Of a stretch of DNA of 64,000 nt, positions 50,036 through 57,618 are shown piece after piece. The stretch's first letter is position 1; every line of letters begins with the position of its first letter. The notes below the pieces were generated by a model. That model ran no database searches and was not told the DNA's origin. It was given only the letters and a program-made list of their open reading frames with translations. The stretch covers positions 56,933 through 120,932 of the forward strand of contig NZ_JOCF01000024.1 in assembly GCF_000720635.1 (NCBI RefSeq), read 5' to 3'. Origin of the DNA: Streptomyces sp. NRRL WC-3742 (GTDB taxonomy: Bacteria > Actinomycetota > Actinomycetes > Streptomycetales > Streptomycetaceae). Made by a program: the position numbers and the translations under genes.

Positions 50036-50075
50036 CGGCTGGCGGCTGGCGGCTGGCGGCTGGCGGCTGGCGGCT
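50036..50075. repeat. Heptanucleotide tandem repeat (GGCGGCT)
   Basis: Five exact GGCGGCT units plus a partial sixth, between two terminators; not coding. A tract of this kind is prone to length change by slippage. Confidence 0.9.
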
Positions 50076-50085
50076 GAACGACGCG

Positions 50086-50128
50086 CCGGGGCCCGGCCGG
50101 CGGATGGGTTCCGCCGCCCGGGCCCGGG
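50086..50128 (-). terminator. Terminator of the exporter operon
   Basis: Hairpin of 17 pairs in 19 positions with a 5-base loop (GGCGGATGGGTTCCGCC at the tip), ending 23 bases after the permease stop on the minus strand. Confidence 0.82.
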
Positions 50129-50150
50129 GGGTCTACCGGCTGTACCCCCG

Positions 50151-50936
50151 TCACCGCCGGTAGAAGACGCTCCTCGACCAGAAGTAGCCGAGCAGGGTGA
50201 GGCCCGTGCACCAGCCGAGGGCGCTCCAGGCGGAGACCGCGCCGATCTCCGTGCCCATCAGCAGGCCCCGCAGGGTCTCGATGACGGGGGTGAAGGGCTG
50301 GTACTCGGCGAACCAGCGCAGGGCGGTGGGCATGGTGTCGGTGGGGACGATGGCGCTGCCGATGAAGGGCAGGAACTGCAGAGGCATCGGCAGGTTGCTG
50401 GCGCTCTCGACGGTCTTGGCGACCAAGCCGATTCCGGCGGAGATCCAGGTCAGGGCGATGGTGACGAAGAGCAGCAGGCCGATGGCGGCCAGCCATTCGA
50501 CGACTCCGGCGTGCGGGCGGAAGCCCATCGCCAGGGCCGCGCCGACCACCAGGAGCAGTCCGATCATCGTCTGGATGACGCTGCCGACGACGTGACCGGC
50601 CAGGAAGGCGGAGCGTGAGATCGCCATCGTGCGGAAGCGGTTGACGATGCCCTCGGTCATGTCGGTGCAGATGCCGATGGCGGTGACGATCGAGCCCGAG
50701 GTGGCCGCCATCAGCACGATGCCGGGCGCCACGTAGTCGATGTACTTCCCGCCGCCGATGCCCGCGCCCAGGGCGTTGCCGTAGGCGTAGTTGAACATCA
50801 GCAGCATCATCACCGGCATCACCACGACGGCGAAGGTCAGCGACGGGTAGCGCAGCGCGTGCTTGAGGTTGCGCCGCAGCATGGTCATCGAGTCGCGCAG
50901 CGCGTACGTGGTGGTAGGAACGGCGGCCGTGCTCAT
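50151..50936 (-). CDS. ABC-2 type permease (DrrB-like)
   Basis: Membrane protein of 261 residues with six helices and the DrrB-like N-terminus RRNLKHALRYPSLTFAVVVMPVMMLLMFNYAYG. With the ATPase encoded just upstream it should export a lipophilic compound; the substrate is unknown. The ATG overlaps the ATPase stop by four bases (ATGA) and follows GGGAGGG. It is the last gene of a HicB-DUF4097-ATPase-permease operon and is followed by a strong terminator. Confidence 0.92.
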   Translation of the reverse strand: MSTAAVPTTTYALRDSMTMLRRNLKHALRYPSLTFAVVVMPVMMLLMFNYAYGNALGAGIGGGKYIDYVAPGIVLMAATSGSIVTAIGICTDMTEGIVNRFRTMAISRSAFLAGHVVGSVIQTMIGLLLVVGAALAMGFRPHAGVVEWLAAIGLLLFVTIALTWISAGIGLVAKTVESASNLPMPLQFLPFIGSAIVPTDTMPTALRWFAEYQPFTPVIETLRGLLMGTEIGAVSAWSALGWCTGLTLLGYFWSRSVFYRR

Positions 50937-51886
50937 CGCACACCCTCCCCGGTCAGAGTGAGGAACACGTCGTCCAGGTCGGCCGTCTCGACGACCAGCG
51001 ACTCGGCGTGGACGGACGCGTTGTCGAGCGTGTCCAGCACCGCCTTGACGGTGAGGACGGAGTTGTCCCCCGGGATGTCCAGCCGCAGGGCCTCGACGTT
51101 GGCCTTGGCGTACTCGAACAGGTCGGCGGCGAGGCGCAGTTGGGCCTCGTCCGCGAACTGGAGCTTGATGTGCCCGCCGGGCACGATCCGCTTGAGCTCC
51201 TCGGCGGTGCCCTCGGCGACGATCCGGCCGCCGTCCAGGACGGCGATGCGGTCGGCGAGTTCGTCCGCCTCGTCCAGGTACTGGGTGGTGAGGAAGATCG
51301 TCACCCCGTGGTCGGCGACCAGGGCCCGGATCATCTCCCACATGGTGCGCCGGCTGCGCGGGTCCAGCCCGGTGGTCGGCTCGTCGAGGAAGATCACCCT
51401 CGGGTCGCCGACCAGCGTCATCGCGAGGTCGAGCTTGCGCCGCATGCCGCCGGAGAAGTCGGCGACGGCCTTGCCGCGTGCGACGTCGGTGAGTTCGAAG
51501 CGCCGCAGCAGGTCCTCGGCCCTCCTCCGCCCCTCCCGACGGCGGAGGTGGTTGAGGTCGGCCATCAGCAGCAGGTTCTCCTCGGCGGTGAGCAGGTTGT
51601 CGACCGCCGAGAACTGGCCGGTGACACCGATCGCCCTGCGCACGCCGTCCGCCTCGCGGACCACGTCGCACCTGGCGACGCGCGCCGTCCCGCCGTCGGC
51701 GGGGATGAGGGTGGAGAGGATCTGCACGGTGGTGGTCTTGCCGGCGCCGTTGGGCCCGAGGAGGGCGAAGACGCTGCCGGCCGGGATGGTCAGGTCGATG
51801 CCGTTGAGCACCGGTTTGCCGTCGTAGGACTTGGTGAGGCCGCGGACCTCGACGGCCGTCGCGGCGGCGAGGGCGGTGGTGGTCAT
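50933..51886 (-). CDS. ABC transporter ATPase (DrrA-like)
   Basis: Protein of 317 residues with Walker A GPNGAGKTTTVQ, Q-loop GVTGQFSAVDN, signature FSGGMRRKLDLA, Walker B VIFLDEPTTGLD and switch TTQYLDEADELADRI. The C-terminal extension (about 225-317) is that of the DrrA family, which powers export of drugs such as daunorubicin. The start codon shares one base with the stop of the DUF4097 gene (TGATG), so the genes are coupled. Confidence 0.94.
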   Translation of the reverse strand: MTTTALAAATAVEVRGLTKSYDGKPVLNGIDLTIPAGSVFALLGPNGAGKTTTVQILSTLIPADGGTARVARCDVVREADGVRRAIGVTGQFSAVDNLLTAEENLLLMADLNHLRRREGRRRAEDLLRRFELTDVARGKAVADFSGGMRRKLDLAMTLVGDPRVIFLDEPTTGLDPRSRRTMWEMIRALVADHGVTIFLTTQYLDEADELADRIAVLDGGRIVAEGTAEELKRIVPGGHIKLQFADEAQLRLAADLFEYAKANVEALRLDIPGDNSVLTVKAVLDTLDNASVHAESLVVETADLDDVFLTLTGEGVR

Positions 51887-52725
51887 CAGGCCCTCCGGAC
51901 GGTGACGTTGCCGACCTGGGTGCGCCCGCGGACCTCGACGGTCTCCCGGGCGCCGCCCGGGCCCTCGGCGGGGCCGAGCTCGTTGCGGACGCCGCCGAAC
52001 TTGCTGTGCACGTCCAGCCAGGCGGCGGTGCCCTCGGCGATGCCGACCTCCAGGTCCCCCACGCTGGTCTGCAGGGTGACCTGGCCGCGGACGACCCGGC
52101 CGATCCGGATGTGGCCGTTGGCCGACTTGGCGTCCACGTCCGCCCCGGCGTGGGCGACGTGGATGCGGCCGTTGGAGGAGTTGGCCTCCAGTTCGCCGCG
52201 CACCTCGTCGATCTCGGTGTCGCCGTTGGTGTTCTTGACCGTCAGACGGCCGCCGACGGTGCCGATCTCGATCCGGCCGGAGCCGGAGACCTCGGCGTCC
52301 CCGGTGACGACGCCGATCCGTACGTCCCCCTGGCCGGTCCTGAGCCGCACCTGCTCGGCCTGGTCGACCTGGATCCGGCCCATGGAGGTCTTGACCCGGC
52401 AGACGCCGAGCGGGCCCTCCGCGACGATGTCCGCCACAGGGGCTTCGACGTCCACCTGGGAGCCGGCGGGCAGCTCGACCAGGACCTCGATCGAGCCCTT
52501 CTTGCTGGTGAACACGGTGCGCTGCGCAGGGCCGTTCACGGTGAGGCGGCCACCGGAGAAGTCGACCTGGGTCAGCTCGGCGGCGCGGACGTCGGCCTCC
52601 CGGTCCGGGTTGGCCGGGCGGACGTCGACCGTGGCCTCGGCGCTCTTGCCGGCCTTGACCCAGAGGGCGCCGATGTTGAACTCGATGACTGCGGAGATCG
52701 GTCCGCTGGACTCGTACGAAGGCAT
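51886..52725 (-). CDS. DUF4097-family beta-strand repeat protein
   Basis: Protein of 279 residues made of repeating short beta strands (GRIQVDQAEQVRLRTGQGDVRIG, GRLTVKNTNGDTEID, GRIHVAHAGADVDAKSANGHIRIG), a predicted beta-helix like adhesin or bactofilin folds. No signal peptide or membrane helix. In Streptomyces it often sits between a HicB-like gene and a DrrAB exporter, as here; its role is unknown, perhaps structural or sensory. The gap to the HicB gene holds direct repeats of GTGGAACGGATG. Confidence 0.88.
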   Translation of the reverse strand: MPSYESSGPISAVIEFNIGALWVKAGKSAEATVDVRPANPDREADVRAAELTQVDFSGGRLTVNGPAQRTVFTSKKGSIEVLVELPAGSQVDVEAPVADIVAEGPLGVCRVKTSMGRIQVDQAEQVRLRTGQGDVRIGVVTGDAEVSGSGRIEIGTVGGRLTVKNTNGDTEIDEVRGELEANSSNGRIHVAHAGADVDAKSANGHIRIGRVVRGQVTLQTSVGDLEVGIAEGTAAWLDVHSKFGGVRNELGPAEGPGGARETVEVRGRTQVGNVTVRRA

Positions 52726-52859
52726 GGCTGTGCCGTCCTCTTGGCTCTCGTGGCTGTTCCCGCTGGTCGGAGCGGGGTGACGTCGATGGGGCGGGTGGTC
52801 GGTGGAACGGATGACCGGTGGAACGGATGGCCGGTGAGACGGCCGGTGAGGCGGAAGCG

Positions 52860-53453
52860 TTACTGGACCCAGCCGGTGAAGCCCTGGCCGCCGATGCTGG
52901 GCGGAGTCCGGGTCGGGCCGAAGGCGGCGGCCGGGCGGGCAGCGGGCCTGCCTCCGTCCACCGCGCCGGCGACGGCCCGGACCAGCCAGGCGTTGAGGGA
53001 GAGCCCCTCCTGGTTGGCGGCCTCCTCCGCCCGGGCCTTGAGGTTCGCGGACAGCCGCAGGTTGATCCGGGCGGTGCCCGTCTCGTCCGCCTCCGGCGCC
53101 ACCGATGGCACCACCGGCGGCGAGGTTGGCACCACCTCGGCCACCGACGGCGCCACGGGCGGCACCTCGCCGTGGAAGCTCCGGAAGCCCTCGGCGCCGG
53201 GCGGCGGCGTCACCACGAACTCCGGATCGACCCCGCGCAGGCGCACGTCCACCGAGCCGGGGGCGAGGTCACGGGTGACTTCGCCCATGGCGGCGGAGAG
53301 CGCGTTGAGCAGCGTGAGCCGTGCGGCCGACTCCAGCGGGAGAGTCAGCCGGTCGGCCAGCGCGCGGGCTTCGTCCCCGCCTGCGGCGGCGGCGACCGCG
53401 AGCTCGTTCCGGAGGTTTTCGACGTACGGCGTGAGGTCCATGTCCAGAAGCAT
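52860..53453 (-). CDS. HicB-family-like DNA-binding protein
   Basis: Protein of about 197 residues. The first 85 residues (MDLTPYVENLRNELAVAAAAGGDEARALADRL) form a helical domain, then a linker rich in Pro/Val, then ARINLRLSANLKARAEEAANQEGLSLNAWLVRAV, a ribbon-helix-helix domain of the HicB antitoxin type. No toxin gene is adjacent. The start is ATG 53453, or 53441 which gives MDLTPY. An array of TGGCACCA-like sites lies immediately upstream, so the protein very likely regulates its own operon (with DUF4097 and the exporter). Confidence 0.85.
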   Translation of the reverse strand: MLLDMDLTPYVENLRNELAVAAAAGGDEARALADRLTLPLESAARLTLLNALSAAMGEVTRDLAPGSVDVRLRGVDPEFVVTPPPGAEGFRSFHGEVPPVAPSVAEVVPTSPPVVPSVAPEADETGTARINLRLSANLKARAEEAANQEGLSLNAWLVRAVAGAVDGGRPAARPAAAFGPTRTPPSIGGQGFTGWVQ

Positions 53454-53463
53454 GACACGACCG

Positions 53464-53569
53464 TGGCGCCATGTCCAGCATTTATGGCACCACTTTGGCA
53501 CCATCGTTGCGCCACCCGCGCACCATCCTCGTGCCATCCCGGTGCCACCCCTGCGCCGGTGGTGGCACC
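53464..53569. promoter_or_regulatory. Phased array of TGGCACCA-like sites
   Basis: Sites TGGCGCCA (53464), TGGCACCA (53485), TTGGCACCAT (53496), TTGCGCCACC (53507), GCGCACCAT (53518), GTGCCAT (53531), GGTGCCACC (53541), TGCGCC (53552) and TGGTGGCACC (53560). From 53485 the centres are about 11 bases apart, one helix turn. This lies directly upstream of the ribbon-helix-helix gene, as expected for a cooperative operator. Confidence 0.65.
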
Positions 53570-53577
53570 GGAACGCG

Positions 53578-53613
53578 GAACCGCCCCGTCGGCCGGAGCC
53601 AGCGGGGCGGTTC
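53578..53613 (-). terminator. Terminator of the adenosine deaminase gene
   Basis: GAACCGCCCC pairs with GGGGCGGTTC (10 bp perfect, loop of 16 with an inner GGC/GCC), about 100 bases after the stop on the minus strand. Confidence 0.75.
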
Positions 53614-53618
53614 AGGGG

Positions 53619-53661
53619 TGCCTCAGAGATGAGTCAGAGATGCCTCAGAGATGTCTCAGGG
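53619..53661. repeat. 11-bp tandem repeat (TGCCTCAGAGA)
   Basis: Four tandem units of TGCCTCAGAGA with small changes between the adenosine deaminase stop and its terminator. Each TCA reads TGA on the gene's strand, but the true stop lies 55 bases away. Confidence 0.8.
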
Positions 53662-53714
53662 CCGGTCAGGGGCGGGTCAGGGCGCCTCGGGCGCGTTCGA
53701 CCTGCGAGGACGCG

Positions 53715-54785
53715 TCAGCGCTGCCAGCCCGCCAGGTGCGCGTCGATCTCCGCGACCAGCTTCGCCTTGCCCGGCGCGTCCAGGAACGACGCCTCTACGG
53801 CGTTGCGCGCCAGCGCCGACACCCCGGCCTCGTCCAGGCCCAGCAGCCGCGCCGCGACGGCGTACTCGGTGTTGAGGTCGGTGCCGAACATCGGCGGGTC
53901 GTCGCTGTTGACGGTGACCAGCAACCCGGCCTCCACCATCTGCTTGATCGGGTGGTCCTCCATCCGCTCCACCACCCGGGTGGCGATGTTGGAGGTCGGG
54001 CAGACCTCCAGCGGAATCCGGTGCTCGCCCAGGTAGTCGACCAGCGCCGGGTCCTTCACCGACTGGGTGCCGTGCCCGATGCGCTCGGCCCCGAGCTCCC
54101 GGATCGCGTCCCAGACGGTCTGCGGCCCGGTGGCCTCCCCGGCGTGCGGGACGGAGTGCAGGCCGACCGCGCGCGCCCGGTCGAAGTACGGCTTGAACTG
54201 CGGCCGCGGCACGCCGACCTCCGGCCCGCCGAGGCCGAAGCTGACCAGGCCCTCGGGGGCCAGGTCGGTGGCGAGGCGGGCGGTGACCTCCGCCGACTCC
54301 AGCCCGGCCTCGCCCGGGATGTCGAAGCACCAGCGCAGCACCACGCCGAGGTCCTTCTCGGCGCGCAGCCGGGCGTCCTCGATGGCCTCCATGAAGGCGA
54401 CCTCGGGGATGCCGCGCTTGACCGAGGAGTACGGGGTGATGGTCAGCTCGGCGTAGCGGATGTTCTGGCGGGCCATGTCCTCGGCGACGCCGTAGGTGAG
54501 CGAGCGGACGTCCTCCGCGTCGCGGACGAGGTCGACGACGCTCAAGTACACGTCGATGAAGTGCCGGAAGTCGGTGAAGCTGAAGTACGCGGCGAGCGCC
54601 GCCGGGTCCGTCGGCACGTCGGTGCGGCCCTGGTGGCGGGCGGCCAGTTCGGCGACGACCCGGGGGGAGGCCGAGCCGACGTGGTGGACGTGCAGTTCCG
54701 CCTTCGGCATCCCGGCGATGAACGCCTCGATGCCGGTTTCGCTCCCGGTGGGGTTTCCGATCCGACTTCCGTCCGGCTGGACCAC
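53715..54785 (-). CDS. add: Adenosine deaminase
   Basis: Zinc enzyme of 356 residues that deaminates adenosine (or a related nucleoside) to inosine. Metal and catalytic residues are visible: KAELHVHHVGSAS (HxH), SVPHAGEATGP (His and Glu), RIGHGTQSVKD, and VNSDDPPMFGT (two Asp). HVHHVGSAS in place of the usual HLHLEGTL marks the second actinobacterial add type. The GTG at 54785 follows AAGGGAACC. It is in the cytosol and stands alone on the minus strand after the DUF445 gene. Confidence 0.92.
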   Translation of the reverse strand: MVQPDGSRIGNPTGSETGIEAFIAGMPKAELHVHHVGSASPRVVAELAARHQGRTDVPTDPAALAAYFSFTDFRHFIDVYLSVVDLVRDAEDVRSLTYGVAEDMARQNIRYAELTITPYSSVKRGIPEVAFMEAIEDARLRAEKDLGVVLRWCFDIPGEAGLESAEVTARLATDLAPEGLVSFGLGGPEVGVPRPQFKPYFDRARAVGLHSVPHAGEATGPQTVWDAIRELGAERIGHGTQSVKDPALVDYLGEHRIPLEVCPTSNIATRVVERMEDHPIKQMVEAGLLVTVNSDDPPMFGTDLNTEYAVAARLLGLDEAGVSALARNAVEASFLDAPGKAKLVAEIDAHLAGWQR

Positions 54786-54881
54786 GGTGGTTCCCTTCGT
54801 TCCTTCTTCGGCTCTTCCACAACGCTTCTACGGCGCTTCGATGCTCTTCTACGCGCGTACCGGCGTGTCGCCAGACTACGC

Positions 54882-56177
54882 TCAGCCGCCCAGCGCCACC
54901 GCCACGGTGTGGATCAGCAGCCCGGCCAGGGCGCCGACCACCGTGCCGTTGATCCGGATGAACTGCAGGTCACGGCCGACGTTGGCCTCGATCTTGCGGG
55001 AGGCGTCGTCCGCGTCCCAGCCCGCGACGGTCTCGGAGATCAGCGAGGTGATCTCGGCCCGGTAGGTGTCGACCAGGTACTGGGAGGCGTCCTGCAGCCA
55101 GCCGTCCACCTTGGCCTGGAGCTTGGCGTCGGTGGCCAGGCGCTCGCCGAAGCCGTGCACGCCCTCGCGGATGCGCCGGCGCAGTTCGCTGTCCTCGTCC
55201 TCGGCGGCGTTCATCACCAGCGTCCGCACGGCGGTCCAGGTGGAGGCGATCAGGTCCCGCACCTCGGGCCGGGCGAGGAGGTCGGCCTTGGCGCGCTCGA
55301 CGCGGGCGATGGTCTCTGGGTCGGTCTGCAGCTCGGTGGCGAAGTCGGCGAGGAAGTTGTCGATCGCGCCGCGCGCCGGGTGTTCCCGGTCGTCGCGGAT
55401 GTCGGTGACGAAGCGCAGCAGTTCCCGGTAGACCCGCTCGCCGACCTGCTGGTCGAGGAACTTCGGCGTCCAGCCGGGGGTCTTCTGGGTGACCTTCTGC
55501 ACGACGTCCTGGTGGTTGGCGGTCAGCCAGTCGTGGGCGCGGACGGCGACCAGGTCGACCATCCCGTGGTGCCCGCCGTCGGCGACGACCTTGGCGAGCA
55601 TCCGGCCCATCGGCTCGGCGACGGAGGTGGCGGAGGCCCGCCTGGTCACCGCCTCGGCGACGACGGCCTGCACGTCGTCGTCGCGCAGCACCGCGAGCAC
55701 CCCGCGCAGCGCCGCCGAGCCCTCCTTGGTGACGCGCTCGGCGCTGCCCGGCGCGGCCAGCCACTCCCCCAGCCGCCGGCCGATGCCGAGCGCGGCGAGG
55801 CGGCCGCGCACCACCTGGCCGGAGAGGAAGTTGTCGCCGACGAAGTCGCCGAGCGAGCGCCCGAAGGCGTCCTTCTTCGTGGGGATGATCGCGGTGTGCG
55901 GGATGGGCAGGCCGAAGGGGCGGCGGAAGAGGGCCGTCACCGCGAACCAGTCGGCCAGCGCGCCGACCATGCCCGCCTCGGCGGCGGCCGCCACGTACCC
56001 GGCCCAGGCTCCGGCGCCGGCGGCCCTGGCCCAGGTGGAGAGGACGAAGACCAGGGTCGCGAAGGCCAGCAGGCCCGTCGCGATGGTCTTCATCCGGCGG
56101 ACGCCGCGTCGCTTCTCCTCGTCGGCGGCGGTGAACCTGACCCCGGGGCCGGTCCGGCTGATGGCTTCGTCACTCAC
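54882..56177 (-). CDS. DUF445 membrane protein
   Basis: Protein of 431 residues with a membrane helix at about 30-50 and another at the C-terminus (VVGALAGLLIHTVAVAL), with a long helical domain between. GALADWFAVTALFRRPFGLPIPHTAIIPTKKD is the hallmark of DUF445 (YjiN/YheB group). Function unknown. The GTG at 56177 is the only start giving the complete N-terminus. No partner gene is evident. Confidence 0.9.
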   Translation of the reverse strand: MSDEAISRTGPGVRFTAADEEKRRGVRRMKTIATGLLAFATLVFVLSTWARAAGAGAWAGYVAAAAEAGMVGALADWFAVTALFRRPFGLPIPHTAIIPTKKDAFGRSLGDFVGDNFLSGQVVRGRLAALGIGRRLGEWLAAPGSAERVTKEGSAALRGVLAVLRDDDVQAVVAEAVTRRASATSVAEPMGRMLAKVVADGGHHGMVDLVAVRAHDWLTANHQDVVQKVTQKTPGWTPKFLDQQVGERVYRELLRFVTDIRDDREHPARGAIDNFLADFATELQTDPETIARVERAKADLLARPEVRDLIASTWTAVRTLVMNAAEDEDSELRRRIREGVHGFGERLATDAKLQAKVDGWLQDASQYLVDTYRAEITSLISETVAGWDADDASRKIEANVGRDLQFIRINGTVVGALAGLLIHTVAVALGG

Positions 56178-56246
56178 CCCGCCAGTCTGCCCGTTGCCCG
56201 GCGCGGACGGGGGCGCGCCTCGCGATCACGCGCTCCGTCCCGGCTG

Positions 56247-56327
56247 TCACGCCCCGGCCGACACACCCTGTCCGTCACGCCCCCGCCGTCACTGCCCGGC
56301 CGTCACGCCCTGTCCGTCACGCCCCTC
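56247..56327. repeat. Stop-spanning 14-bp repeats after the nucleotide-sugar dehydrogenase gene
   Basis: Copies of GTCACGCCCNGNCC with TCA at 56247, 56275, 56289, 56303 and 56317 (spacing 28, 14, 14, 14). The TCA at 56317 is the TGA stop of the dehydrogenase gene. Confidence 0.83.
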
Positions 56328-57618
56328 CCAGCACGATCCGCCGCACCCCCGCCCCCTCCCACCGCGCCGGGTCCGTGCAGCGCCGCCCGTCCAGCAGCAC
56401 CCGCACCCCCGGCAGGTCCCCCGGCGCCAGGTCCCGGTACTCGGGGTGGTCGGCCTGCAGCACCGCCGCCACCACCGGCTCCCCGCCGTACGGGGGCAGC
56501 CCGAGCGCCGTCAGCTCCCCGGCGGCGTACAGCGGATCGGCGACGTACGGCCGCGCCCCCGCCGCCCGCAGCGCCTCGACCAGCGGGAACACCCCGGAGT
56601 ACGCCGTCTCCTTCACCCCGCCCCGGTAGGAGGCCCCGAGCACCAGCACGCCCTGCCCGTCCAGTCCCCCGGGCACGGCCCCGGCGAGCACCCCGGCCGC
56701 ATACCCGGGCATCTCCAGGTTGGCCTCCCGGGCCGCGCGCACCACCGTCGCCTGCGGGTCGTTCCACAGGTAGAGCCGCGGGTAGACGGGGATACAGTGG
56801 CCGCCGACCGCCACGCCGGGGCGGTGGAGGTGGCTGTACGGCTGCGAGTTGCAGGCGTCGGCGACCTCGGCGAAGTCCACGCCGACGCGGTCCGCGTAGC
56901 GGGCGAACTGGTTGGCGAGGGCGATGTTGACGTCCCGGTAGGTGGTCTCGGCGAGTTTGGCGAACTCGGCGGCCTCCGCCGAGGCCAGCGTCCAGACCCC
57001 GTTGGGCCGGGGCAGGTCGGGCCTGGGGTCGAAGTCCAGCACGGCCCGGTAGAACTCCTCGCCCCGGCGGGTCGAGGCCGCGTCGAGGCCCCCGACCAGC
57101 TTCGGGTAGCGCCGCAGGTCGGCGAAGACCCGTCCGGTGCGGACGCGTTCGGGGCTGAACACCAGGGCGAAGTCGGTTCCGGCCACGAGTCCGGAGCCGG
57201 CCTCCAGCCGGGGTGCCCAGCGCCCGCGGGTGGTGCCGACGGGCAGGGTGGTCTCGTAGCTGACCAGGGCGCCCCGGCGCAGCCCTGCGGCCACCGCGTC
57301 CGTGGCGGCGTCGAGGAGGGAGAAGTCGGGGGTCCCGTCGGCCGCGGTGACCAGCGGGACGACGAGCACCACGGCGTCGGCTCCGGCGACGGCGGCCGTG
57401 GTGTCGGTGGTGGCCCGCAGCCGGCCCTCGGCGACGACCTCCTTCAGGGCCTCGTCCAAACCCTCCTCCCGGGGGAAGGGGGGCACTCCGAGGTTGACGC
57501 TGTGGACCACGCCGGGCGCGATGTCCGCCCCGGTCACCCGGTGGCCGCGCAACGCGAAGCGCACGGCCAGCGGCAGGCCGAGCTTGCCCAGCCCGACCAC
57601 GCAGATGTCGAGGGTCAT
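56317..57618 (-). CDS. Nucleotide-sugar dehydrogenase (UDP-Glc/GDP-Man dehydrogenase family)
   Basis: Protein of 433 residues. The N-terminal Rossmann motif is LDICVVGLGKLGLPLAVRFA, the middle contains TLPVGTTRGRW and the catalytic Cys in AVGGHCIPVYP, and the end holds the UDP-binding domain (VLVLGASYRGGVKETAYSG, ADPLY). It oxidises a nucleotide sugar in two steps to its uronic acid, for a surface polymer or antibiotic sugar. The ATG at 57618 follows GGAGGAAAGG and overlaps the glycosyltransferase stop by four bases. Confidence 0.93.
   Translation of the reverse strand: MTLDICVVGLGKLGLPLAVRFALRGHRVTGADIAPGVVHSVNLGVPPFPREEGLDEALKEVVAEGRLRATTDTTAAVAGADAVVLVVPLVTAADGTPDFSLLDAATDAVAAGLRRGALVSYETTLPVGTTRGRWAPRLEAGSGLVAGTDFALVFSPERVRTGRVFADLRRYPKLVGGLDAASTRRGEEFYRAVLDFDPRPDLPRPNGVWTLASAEAAEFAKLAETTYRDVNIALANQFARYADRVGVDFAEVADACNSQPYSHLHRPGVAVGGHCIPVYPRLYLWNDPQATVVRAAREANLEMPGYAAGVLAGAVPGGLDGQGVLVLGASYRGGVKETAYSGVFPLVEALRAAGARPYVADPLYAAGELTALGLPPYGGEPVVAAVLQADHPEYRDLAPGDLPGVRVLLDGRRCTDPARWEGAGVRRIVLGGA

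Noticed and set aside
50036..50075. GGCGGCT repeat considered as a CRISPR-like or operator array
   Set aside because: Units are 7 bp without spacers; it is a simple microsatellite.
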